A stretch of 5,947 nt of DNA from SAT2750 sp964476375 (GTDB taxonomy: Bacteria > Planctomycetota > Planctomycetia > Pirellulales > Pirellulaceae). Shown here piece after piece: positions 1 to 5,915 of the stretch; within the stretch, counting starts at the first letter, position 1; the number at the start of each line of letters is the position of its first letter. The notes under the pieces were generated by a model that saw nothing but the letters and a program-made list of their open reading frames with translations, was not told the origin of the DNA and searched no databases. The translations under genes were made by a program, and so were the position numbers. The stretch is from assembly GCA_964476375.1 (NCBI GenBank), contig CAYYZW010000231.1, forward strand, positions 1 to 5,947. Direction: 5' to 3'.

Positions 1-573
1 TTGTGTGGGGGGGTGGTTCTTTATCCACCAGGTGGCCATGTCTCCAACAAACATGTCCGGGTGGGCGTCCTCGGGTAATTCCCACTCAAAGGCGCCGAGT
101 CGATCCGCGTAGTCCGGCAGGGCTCGGTAGAGTTCGCGTTGTTGCTTGATGAGCCCGCGGAAACGGAGTGCCTTGTCCCATTCATCAAAGAAATAACGTC
201 CTTCAAGGTAGCGGTCCTTGTTTTCAACGACGTAGCGTTCGTCGAAGCCAAGCGGTGTCTGGAAGGGCCAGGTGTGCATTTTTCCGATGTTCGTGCAGTG
301 GTACCCGGATGCGTTGAGCAGTTCAATCCAGCTATGGCGCCACCGGTCAGCATTTTTGAGGATGCCTGTCGTGTGGGGGAAGTAACCCTTGAACAGGCTT
401 GCCCGGGCGGGGGCGCAGGATGCGGCCGTGACGTGGCACTGTTCCCATGTCACCCCTTCATGAATGAGGCGGTCCAGGTGCGGGGTATCCATGTAATCGA
501 AACCAAGCGCTGCAATCGTATCGTAACGCTGCTGGTCCGTGATGATGAAGATGATATTGGGTGGCGTTGTCAT
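1..573 (-). CDS. Sulfatase (alkaline phosphatase superfamily), N-terminal part, cut by window edge
   Basis: This frame stays open to the left edge, giving the first 191 residues of a formylglycine-dependent sulfatase that hydrolyses sulfate esters. It opens PNIIFIITDQQR, where Asp13 and Gln14 occupy the first metal-binding position. The sulfatase signature C-x-P-A-R follows at residues 53-57 (CAPAR); Cys53 is the residue the maturation enzyme converts to formylglycine. Lys98 and His100 in GKMH match the conserved G-K-x-H active-site motif. The C-terminal half, with the remaining metal ligands, lies outside the window. Met at 573 fits the usual start of the family. An in-frame ATG at 582 would add three residues, and neither has a Shine-Dalgarno sequence, so translational coupling to the amidohydrolase ending at 609 is likely. 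No signal peptide is visible. The substrate cannot be told; a phosphonate monoester hydrolase-like activity is an alternative within the superfamily. Confidence 0.93.
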   Translation of the reverse strand, partial: MTTPPNIIFIITDQQRYDTIAALGFDYMDTPHLDRLIHEGVTWEQCHVTAASCAPARASLFKGYFPHTTGILKNADRWRHSWIELLNASGYHCTNIGKMHTWPFQTPLGFDERYVVENKDRYLEGRYFFDEWDKALRFRGLIKQQRELYRALPDYADRLGAFEWELPEDAHPDMFVGDMATWWIKNHPPTQ

Positions 574-608
574 GGGCACCATGGGGCAGGGGAGGCCGGG
601 AAAAGGGG

Positions 609-1589
609 TCAGATCCAATAGACGCGGTCTGCGGTGTCACGGAGCAGGAGCCGACGATCCCCGGCAGAAAGGAAATCGAGGTGATCACGGACGAGCTCGT
701 GGGAGGACGCGTATGTATGGCCATCCAGCAGCTGGTAGGGGCTGTCGCTTGCCCACATGAGCCGGTGGGGACCGAAGGCATCGAGCAGCTGGCGAATCAT
801 GGGCACGAGATCCATGTAGGGCGCCTTTTTTTTCCCCAGGGCATAAAAGGCAGATAGCTTCACGTGCGTGTTGCGATGCCGCGCCAGGCGACAAAGTCGC
901 GTGATATCGCGTTGGCGGATGACGCCATCGACGCCGATGCGGGCAAAGTGGTCGACAACGACTTTCGTATCCGGGTGGCGCCGGCACATGCTATCCAGCG
1001 AGCCAAGGTAGGGTGGATCCATCAGGCAGCAGATGGACTGGCCCGTGTCGGCGGCGCAGCGCCACATTGATTCCATGCCGCTCCCACGGAGCCAATGCCG
1101 TCCCCTTATCCAGCTCGTAATACGAAAGCCTGTGACGCCCTGTTTCAGGAGGTGTCGCATCGCCAGGTCCGGCGAGGTGGCCAGGTCATCCACCATTCCG
1201 ACCACGCGAAAATGATCGGGGTGCCGCGCGTAGGCATCGGTCATATACCGGTTATCAAACCCATAAAACTTGTGATGTTGAATCAAGACAGCCCGGGAAA
1301 CGCGATGGGGGGAGAGAATCGCGAGCAATTCTTCCGTGGTGAAGCTGGCGGGGTCCAGGTCTTCCAGTTGGGCCCCCCCGGATAACGGGTCCCGGGAAAA
1401 GTCCCGCGTCCAGATATGGCTGTGTGCGTCAATATCGCCACCCAGCGCGGAGGCAGAGGGGCTGCTAGAACGCTCGTGTCCCTTGCTGGCAGAAAACCCC
1501 CAGAACGCCGAAAAAGTGGCTGCAGAGGCACTCTGAAGCCACCTGCGGCGACCCGGGGTGTGCGTTGCAAAGGGTGGGGAGTTTTTCAT
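609..1589 (-). CDS. Tat-exported amidohydrolase (amidohydrolase-2 / COG3618 TIM-barrel hydrolase)
   Basis: The 326-residue product has an N-terminal twin-arginine signal (GRRRWLQSASA, residues 13-23, then a hydrophobic stretch), so it is probably exported folded through Tat. The mature part resembles the metal-dependent TIM-barrel family that includes sugar lactonases. It shows D-A-H-S-H-I-W at 54-60 (H56 and H58 as the beta1 metal ligands), V-D-H-F at 212-215 with H214, and W-A-S-D-S-P at 279-284 with D282 as the expected beta8 Asp. It ends RDTADRVYWI, a typical family C-terminus. At the usual beta5 His position I see SICCLMDPP instead, so one ligand may be missing or differently placed. The substrate is unknown; lactone or ester hydrolysis in sugar breakdown is the family-based guess. 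The start at 1589 is the only Met before the Tat motif, with a weak GGAAAG 11 bases upstream. It is the first gene of an apparent operon with the sulfatase. Confidence 0.88.
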   Translation of the reverse strand: MKNSPPFATHTPGRRRWLQSASAATFSAFWGFSASKGHERSSSPSASALGGDIDAHSHIWTRDFSRDPLSGGAQLEDLDPASFTTEELLAILSPHRVSRAVLIQHHKFYGFDNRYMTDAYARHPDHFRVVGMVDDLATSPDLAMRHLLKQGVTGFRITSWIRGRHWLRGSGMESMWRCAADTGQSICCLMDPPYLGSLDSMCRRHPDTKVVVDHFARIGVDGVIRQRDITRLCRLARHRNTHVKLSAFYALGKKKAPYMDLVPMIRQLLDAFGPHRLMWASDSPYQLLDGHTYASSHELVRDHLDFLSAGDRRLLLRDTADRVYWI

Positions 1590-1592
1590 AGT

Positions 1593-1606
1593 GGAAAGAG
1601 CTTTCC
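1593..1606. promoter_or_regulatory. Near-perfect dyad beside the amidohydrolase start
   Basis: GGAAAGAGCTTTCC is a pair of 6-bp inverted half-sites around a 2-base centre, lying 3 to 16 bases upstream of the minus-strand ATG at 1589. On the minus strand the distal arm reads GGAAAG, the only Shine-Dalgarno-like sequence there. The site could be a repressor operator or simply chance. The two-base centre is too tight for a good RNA hairpin, which favours a DNA-level site if it has any role. Confidence 0.3.
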
Positions 1607-1639
1607 GGCACCCTGACGGCGGTGCAGTGCTAGCATTTT

Positions 1640-1659
1640 CGCAGACTGGGTAATCTGCG
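1640..1659. repeat. Short inverted repeat in the divergent spacer (CGCAGA-N8-TCTGCG)
   Basis: Perfect 6-bp arms flank an 8-base centre in the middle of the 194-bp spacer between the amidohydrolase and the secreted beta-rich gene. The spacing is compatible with a dimeric regulator's operator or a weak hairpin. No T-tract follows on either strand, so it is not an intrinsic terminator. The rest of this spacer shows no promoter I would defend; a TTGACG at 1724-1729 lacks a good -10 partner. Confidence 0.25.
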
Positions 1660-1783
1660 GGCGGTTGTTCCGATTAATTCAAGTTTAACGAAAGTTGGGG
1701 CAGAGTGGTGATCGATAGGGTGTTTGACGGTGAAGTGAGTGTCTACGTCATTGTCCCCCCCCACACCCCGAAGGAACATAACG

Positions 1784-3037
1784 ATGCGATGCATCTGCTG
1801 GACAGGATTCGTTATTTCATTGATGCTGGCTCTGCCCGTCGGCAGCATGACAGCGGCCCCGCCGAGTAACCCGCTAAGAGGGACCAGCCCTTCGGCTGGG
1901 ACCATCATGGTCGACCCCGGAACCGGTTACAGCGAACCGGCAGTCATCCGCGGAAAACTCGTAAACCTGGAAGAGGTCCAGCAGGCGGGGTATCCCGGTG
2001 AGGCCACGTCGCTATCGGTATTACGCCCAGCGGGTTATGCGGCACCGGTGGTATCCCAGTCCGTGCTTCAACAGTCCGAAACAGCACAGGGGGAGGTCGA
2101 GGTACTGCCGGAGCCGTCCAGTGAGAACGGTCCTCCCGACACGGTCGGGCAGCCGTCGGTCCTTTCCGGCGGCACAATCGTCCAGGGCGACTGCGGCTGG
2201 TGTGATGGCATGAAACTCGGAATCTGTGCCGATGGGTGCCTGATTCCCTGCCCGGAGATGCACTGGGAAAAATACCAGTTTTTTGCCGGAGTGGCCGGGT
2301 TCACGAGTCCAGCGAATCGTGGAGGACATGCAAGTTTTGGTTTTAGTGAGGGGTTTAACTGGGGGTCGGCATTCGCCGCGCGGCCGAAATTGAGTGGGCA
2401 AATTGGTTACCGGGCGATACAGAGCAGTTTTTCCGGAACGGAATTTACCGATATCGATCGGAAACAATCGTTTATTACCGCGGGCGTCTTCCGGCGAGCG
2501 GACTGGGGTATCCAGGGAGGTGTCGTGGCGGATTACCTGCACGATGACTGGTATTATGATCTGGACGTCATCCAGATCCGGGGTGAAGTCAGTTGGAAAT
2601 ACCCGGATGGCCACGAACTTGGGTTCTGGTTCGCGCGGGCGTCCGACGGTTCGACGTCGACCTCCAAACTGGGGAAATCCAACCCCGTCGGCCAGGTCGA
2701 AACATGGGATCTGACAGATCTCTACGCATTCTATTACCGCACGCAACTTGAAGCGGGTGGGGAGTCACGTATTTTCGGCGGCTTTACAGGCGACCAGGAC
2801 GGTCTTATTGGCGGGGATATTCGGTTACCGGTGAATGGCCGCTGGGCCCTGGAAGCGAACTTCACTTACCTGATCCCCGAAGAAAGCAGCATGACGACCG
2901 GGCACGTCGAGGAAGGATGGAATGTGGCAATCGGGCTGGTTTTCTTCCCCGGCTGCAACACCCCCTACACGCTTGATTACAACCGTCCGCTCTTTAATGT
3001 GGCAGACAATGGAACGATGTTCCTGTCACCCCGATAG
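1784..3037 (+). CDS. Secreted beta-rich (putative outer-membrane barrel) protein, planctomycete DUF6666-like
   Basis: The 417-residue product starts MRCICWTGFVISLMLALPVG, a Sec signal peptide with a probable cleavage site near residues 22-25 (SMTAA). Residues 26-130 form a Pro/Ser/Gly-rich linker. A small Cys cluster follows (C137, C140, C148, C152, C156). Residues 160-390 alternate short polar/aromatic stretches such as QFFAGVAGF, FGFSEGFNWG and ITAGVFRR, as expected for an outer-membrane or surface beta structure. It ends with a PLFNVADNGTMF stretch. From memory this matches a planctomycete-specific surface family (DUF6666-type); the name is tentative and the function unknown. The ATG at 1784 is chosen because GAAGGAA lies at 1770-1776, seven bases upstream, and because the signal peptide begins there; a GTG at 1739 would add an unlikely Pro-rich leader. 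It is monocistronic, followed by a strong terminator. Confidence 0.85.
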   Translation: MRCICWTGFVISLMLALPVGSMTAAPPSNPLRGTSPSAGTIMVDPGTGYSEPAVIRGKLVNLEEVQQAGYPGEATSLSVLRPAGYAAPVVSQSVLQQSETAQGEVEVLPEPSSENGPPDTVGQPSVLSGGTIVQGDCGWCDGMKLGICADGCLIPCPEMHWEKYQFFAGVAGFTSPANRGGHASFGFSEGFNWGSAFAARPKLSGQIGYRAIQSSFSGTEFTDIDRKQSFITAGVFRRADWGIQGGVVADYLHDDWYYDLDVIQIRGEVSWKYPDGHELGFWFARASDGSTSTSKLGKSNPVGQVETWDLTDLYAFYYRTQLEAGGESRIFGGFTGDQDGLIGGDIRLPVNGRWALEANFTYLIPEESSMTTGHVEEGWNVAIGLVFFPGCNTPYTLDYNRPLFNVADNGTMFLSPR

Positions 3038-3083
3038 GCGGGAAAGACATCGCCGAACGCATGTGTGGGATCGGGGGGAACAA

Positions 3084-3122
3084 AAAGCCGCCGGGAATGC
3101 CTGTCATCCCGGCGGCTTTGTT
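3084..3122 (+). terminator. Strong intrinsic terminator after the secreted beta-rich protein
   Basis: Perfect 13-bp arms (3084-3096 and 3107-3119, core GCCGCCGGGA / TCCCGGCGGC) surround a 10-base loop and end in TTTGTT. The hairpin begins 46 bases after the TAG at 3035-3037. The A-run on the left arm (3082-3086) would give a U-tract in the other direction too, but no minus-strand gene ends here, so its job is to end transcription of the gene at 1784-3037. Confidence 0.88.
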
Positions 3123-3145
3123 ATGCGCCGAAAAGTCTCTGCCGC

Positions 3146-3174
3146 TTCACAGCCCCGGCAGGGAGGGGTAAAAT
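3146..3174 (+). promoter_or_regulatory. Candidate sigma-70-type promoter for the acidic/Arg-rich protein
   Basis: TTCACA (3146-3151) and TAAAAT (3169-3174) are separated by exactly 17 bases, each one mismatch from the TTGACA and TATAAT consensus. The pair sits just downstream of the terminator and would give a 5' leader of roughly 45 bases before the ATG at 3227. This is a sequence match only; no start site is known. Confidence 0.45.
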
Positions 3175-3226
3175 CCTGTTTTCCGACTACCTCTGTTAGC
3201 TCCTGTAACCTCTTAGGTCCCCCCTG

Positions 3227-4444
3227 ATGAGCGACGAACAAAATACCGGTGATGGCGATCAAAACTGGGATGAACTAGCCGATTTCCTGGGTGCCGAAGG
3301 TGCGTCGGATCAGCTGGAGGCGGATGATGAGGAAGCGGTCTCCGATGAGCTGAGCGGGCCGTCTGCCGACGAAACGCCCGTGGATGCCGCCCGGGAAGAG
3401 GCGGAACAAGTCGACACCGACCTCTTAGCCGAGGAAGACGATGGGGAGGAGGAATCGGACGGCGTGGCAGCCGAGGAGGAACTCGGGGACGACATTGAAG
3501 ATGACGATGCAGAAGAAGAGAGCGAGAAGGAGGAGGGCGACACGGAGGAGGACTGGGATCAGGACATCCTGGTTGCGGACGATGCCGAGAATGAGGATGA
3601 CGCCGACGAAGCGAGCGACTGGGCGTCCCTGGCCGATGAACTTGGAGTCGTGGTAGAGGACGATGAGGATGATGAGGTCGATGCGAGGGAAGAAGAGCCA
3701 GCGATCGGTGACGAATTAATGGACGAGGAGGTGCCGGAGAGCGAGGAAACGGATGACGGATTGGCCGATGCGGAAGACACAAACGAGGGGGCTGAGTGGT
3801 CCGATGGGGACGATGAACTGGCGGATGGGGACGATGAACTGGCGGAAGATAACGACGCGGGGGCGGTGGCAGGCGAGGGAGATCCGGACCGGACGACAGA
3901 TGGAAATAATGGGCTCGATGAGGAGCCACTGTCGGCGATCGATGAAGCGGTAGCAGAGCTGGATCGCCTGTTCTCATCGGACGACGAGGACGTGGAAGAG
4001 GAGGAGGACAAAGACAGGGAGGAAGAGGCGGAAGGGTCGGAAGAAACGGACGGAGAGGGCGCGGACAATGAAGGCGCCAGCCCGCGCCGGCGCGGACGGC
4101 GCCGGCGGTCGCGGCGAGGGCGTCGCCCCTCAGACCGCAAGGAAGACGAGGACGAGGAGACTCCGAAAGAGGACGTGGCTTCCGAGGAATCGAAGGACAC
4201 AAAATCGGAATCCGGAGGAAGAAAACGGCGCCGGGGACGGCGGCGACGAGGAAAGGGGACGGAAGGCGGCGAGAAGAAGGCGGACGACAAGGTCGTCTCC
4301 TCCGAGGAGGACGGAAGCGAACAACGGAAAGGGTCAAGGAAAATCACCACCTGGACCGAAGTCGTTGGGGTCATCGTGGACGCCAATATTGCGGCGGACC
4401 GAAAAGACAACAAACCGAAGGGCCGGCGTCGACGAAAAAAATAG
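3227..4444 (+). CDS. Acidic, probably disordered protein with Arg-rich nucleic-acid-binding-like tail
   Basis: The 405-residue product is strongly charge-segregated. Residues 1-285 are dominated by Asp and Glu. Three basic blocks follow at 286-304 (PRRRGRRRRSRRGRR core), 332-343 and 399-405, with acidic spacers between. Arg/Gly blocks like these resemble RNA-binding patches in the tails of RNase E-type proteins, but no catalytic domain is present. Two matching short motifs stand out: W14-DELADFLG and W132-ASLADELG, consensus W-x-x-L-A-x-x-L-G. Near the C-terminus a non-acidic stretch, KITTWTEVVGVIVDANIAA (372-390), looks like a folded or partner-binding peptide. There is no signal peptide or membrane segment, so it is probably cytoplasmic. 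The ATG at 3227 has only a weak AGG nine bases upstream. A role in RNA or ribosome binding is inference. Antisense open frames across it are compositional shadows. Confidence 0.85.
   Translation: MSDEQNTGDGDQNWDELADFLGAEGASDQLEADDEEAVSDELSGPSADETPVDAAREEAEQVDTDLLAEEDDGEEESDGVAAEEELGDDIEDDDAEEESEKEEGDTEEDWDQDILVADDAENEDDADEASDWASLADELGVVVEDDEDDEVDAREEEPAIGDELMDEEVPESEETDDGLADAEDTNEGAEWSDGDDELADGDDELAEDNDAGAVAGEGDPDRTTDGNNGLDEEPLSAIDEAVAELDRLFSSDDEDVEEEEDKDREEEAEGSEETDGEGADNEGASPRRRGRRRRSRRGRRPSDRKEDEDEETPKEDVASEESKDTKSESGGRKRRRGRRRRGKGTEGGEKKADDKVVSSEEDGSEQRKGSRKITTWTEVVGVIVDANIAADRKDNKPKGRRRRKK
3803..3844 (+). repeat. Perfect 21-bp tandem duplication inside the acidic protein gene
   Basis: The unit GATGGGGACGATGAACTGGCG occurs at 3803-3823 and again at 3824-3844 without a mismatch, encoding D-G-D-D-E-L-A twice (residues 193-206). 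The following codons (E-D-N-D-A-G-A) look like a decayed third copy. Being 21 bases long, it keeps the reading frame, and the identity suggests a recent slippage duplication. Confidence 0.9.
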
Positions 4445-4464
4445 GTGTGCCGGCGGGCGATGGA

Positions 4465-5208
4465 TCAGCGAATCGCAATGGCCTGCTGAAGCGGTTGCAG
4501 GACATGCTCCACCAGATGTTCCTGGACCAGGCGGGTGCAGGACTCGTCCAGACGTTTCAGGAGCGTGTGAAAGGTATCGCCCTCGCCCACGCTTCCGGTG
4601 TGGCGGGCCGTCAGGTAGACGCTAAGTTGATCATCCGGGTAATTGCCTGTTCGGACGTGGTATGCGTTAGTCCGGGTCTCCAGACTCAACCGGCACTGGA
4701 TCTTGCATTCCTCGCCGAACGTGAATTCCATCGAAGGCTCGTTGCGGAGAAGGACGATGTCCGGCAAATGTCCGAGGGTTTCGAAGGCCGGGTGAAACCC
4801 CAGCGCATCGATCAACAGCTGGTTATGGTTCCCTCGGAAATTAAAGTCAAAACCATAGGTCAGGTTCATCGATTCGCAATCCAGCTCACTCACCGACAGG
4901 GAGTAAGGGATCAATTCGAGGATCAGGTGGTGCAGGCGGATTGCTTCCTGGGGAGATTCCGGGTTCACATGGCCGGAGAAAACGCGGCGTCTTTCCGTGC
5001 TGACCCAGCGGTAACTGGGTAACTCCTTGTCTTCCTCCAGGACGAAATCCGAGGAATCACGACCGTAAAAATTCGTCATGCCGGGAAAATGTTTTTTGAC
5101 CTGGTCAAAAAAATGAAGCAGGGTGTCGCGGCTTTCCGGGAGGGCCATCTGCGTATTCAGAGTGAGATTGATGAAGTGGTCATCACTGAGGTTTTCCAGT
5201 TGTGGCAT
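4465..5208 (-). CDS. Hypothetical soluble protein, 247 residues, family not recognised
   Basis: I do not recognise a named family. The product has no signal peptide, no hydrophobic segment long enough to cross a membrane, and no obvious catalytic motif. Composition is that of a normal globular alpha/beta protein. Stretches that look conserved rather than random include HFFDQVKKHFPGMTNFY (32-48), FVLEEDK followed by SYRW (55-68), YGFDFNFRGNHNQLL (118-132) and CRLSLETRTNAYHVRTG (172-188). Residues 218-247 look like an amphipathic helix. The start at 5208 is supported by GGAG (complement of 5219-5222) ten bases upstream. It is divergent from ogt across 85 bp and convergent with the acidic protein gene, whose stop is only 20 bp away. 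From memory similar sequences occur in planctomycetes as hypothetical proteins, but this is unverified. The gene is very probably real. Confidence 0.8.
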   Translation of the reverse strand: MPQLENLSDDHFINLTLNTQMALPESRDTLLHFFDQVKKHFPGMTNFYGRDSSDFVLEEDKELPSYRWVSTERRRVFSGHVNPESPQEAIRLHHLILELIPYSLSVSELDCESMNLTYGFDFNFRGNHNQLLIDALGFHPAFETLGHLPDIVLLRNEPSMEFTFGEECKIQCRLSLETRTNAYHVRTGNYPDDQLSVYLTARHTGSVGEGDTFHTLLKRLDESCTRLVQEHLVEHVLQPLQQAIAIR

Positions 5209-5245
5209 CCCTGGTGTTCTCCATGGTGGTTCGAGAAGAACGCGA

Positions 5246-5257
5246 ATTTCCGGAAAT
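5246..5257. promoter_or_regulatory. Perfect 12-bp palindrome in the divergent spacer upstream of ogt
   Basis: ATTTCCGGAAAT is a perfect palindrome lying 38 bases upstream of the hypothetical-protein start (5208) and 37 bases upstream of the ogt start (5294), almost centred between the two divergent genes. That position suits an operator controlling one or both. No regulator gene lies beside it, so the call rests on symmetry and location alone. Confidence 0.35.
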
Positions 5258-5293
5258 GGAAGGCGGGCACCCTGACCCGGTAAGAGCTAGTTT

Positions 5294-5881
5294 ATGATTG
5301 AGCCAGAGAAGTGTCAAAGCGGGGGGCGATCGTTGATGGCGAGTGCAGATGACTGGCATGCGTTTCGAACAAGCTGGGGATGGATGGCAAGCGCCTGGCG
5401 GGAGGACCAGCTTTTTGCTTTCACTTTTGGGCACCGTCGCAAGGCGGATGCGTTGCAGAGGCTTGGTGGAACGTCAGGTCAATGCGCCGTTACGGAGGCG
5501 GCCGTCCTCGAGAAGAGTCTGAGGCGGTACCTCTCCGGGAACCTGGCGGAACTGGATGACGTGAGCGTGGATATTCGAGACTGCACTCCGTTTCAACAGT
5601 CGGTTTTACAGGCCTGCCGCCGGATCCCCTGCGGGGAAGTGAGGACGTATGCGGAACTTGCCGTTTCGAGCGGCCATCCCGGTGCGGCACGGGCCGTGGG
5701 GAACGTGATGCGGTGCAATAGGCACCCGCTGATCATTCCCTGTCATCGGGTCGTGGGAGCCTCAGGGAAACTGGTCGGCTACTCGGCGCCGGGGGGACTG
5801 GAGCGGAAAAGGCAACTTCTCACACGGGAACGCCTGTTTGCGGAACAGGCCTCCACTTGCCAGCAGAAAGGAAAACATTAG
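5294..5881 (+). CDS. ogt: Methylated-DNA--protein-cysteine S-methyltransferase (O6-alkylguanine-DNA alkyltransferase)
   Basis: This is a suicide DNA-repair protein that moves the alkyl group from O6-alkylguanine (and O4-alkylthymine) onto its own cysteine. The C-terminal domain carries the whole signature: TPFQ at 98-101, RIPCGEVRTYAEL at 110-122 with Tyr119, ARAVG at 132-136 with the base-flipping Arg133, Asn142, the active-site motif PCHRV at 149-153 with acceptor Cys150, and a GYSAPGGLERKRQLL tail at 162-176. Residues 15-95 form the poorly conserved N-terminal domain. There are no zinc-binding or AraC-like extensions, so it is the Ogt/MGMT type and not Ada. At 195 residues it is a little long; an in-frame ATG at 5336 would give a more typical 181. 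I keep 5294 because TAAGAG lies seven bases upstream, but 5336 is a real alternative. It is probably monocistronic. Confidence 0.95.
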   Translation: MIEPEKCQSGGRSLMASADDWHAFRTSWGWMASAWREDQLFAFTFGHRRKADALQRLGGTSGQCAVTEAAVLEKSLRRYLSGNLAELDDVSVDIRDCTPFQQSVLQACRRIPCGEVRTYAELAVSSGHPGAARAVGNVMRCNRHPLIIPCHRVVGASGKLVGYSAPGGLERKRQLLTRERLFAEQASTCQQKGKH

Positions 5882-5893
5882 GCTAGGACATAA

Positions 5894-5909
5894 CTGGCCG
5901 GGAGGCCGG
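5894..5909 (+). other. GC-rich hairpin with GNRA-type tetraloop before the tRNA
   Basis: CTGGCC pairs with GGCCGG (one T-G wobble) around the tetraloop GGGA, which fits the stable GNRA class. It lies 12 bases after the ogt stop and 6 bases before the predicted tRNA 5' end. There is no T-tract, so it is a poor intrinsic terminator; it could be an end structure of the ogt message or part of the tRNA leader. It may also be a by-product of the GGCCGGGA direct repeat at 5896-5911. Confidence 0.35.
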
Positions 5910-5915
5910 GAAAAT

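Noticed and set aside
591..604. 14-mer GGAGGCCGGGAAAA shared with 5901-5914
   Set aside because: One copy lies between the amidohydrolase and sulfatase genes and the other before the tRNA; the contexts are unrelated and the sequence is GC/purine-rich, so chance is the simplest reading.
139..621. Plus-strand open frame of 160 codons
   Set aside because: It is the antisense shadow of the sulfatase, whose minus-strand frame carries the CAPAR and GKMH motifs.
1755..1762. C8 homopolymer as a possible phase-variation tract
   Set aside because: With the start at 1784 it lies in the untranslated leader, and no promoter spacer clearly contains it.
1739..1783. GTG start at 1739 extending the secreted protein by 15 residues
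   Set aside because: The added Pro-rich stretch precedes a complete signal peptide, spans a C8 tract, and has no ribosome-binding site, whereas ATG 1784 has GAAGGAA seven bases upstream.
2021..2746. Minus-strand open frame of 241 codons
   Set aside because: It lies opposite the secreted beta-rich gene, which has a signal peptide, a good ribosome-binding site and a terminator; the antisense product has no recognisable features.
4083..4094. Perfect palindrome CGCGCCGGCGCG
   Set aside because: It falls in consecutive Arg/Gly codons of the basic block, where GC-rich palindromes arise from codon choice.
3213..4337. Long antisense open frame (374 codons) opposite the acidic protein gene, and a second at 3559-4413
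   Set aside because: The translations are Pro/Arg/His-rich or Ser-rich low complexity, as expected when GAN-rich Asp/Glu codons are read backwards, with no signs of a fold and no ribosome-binding site.
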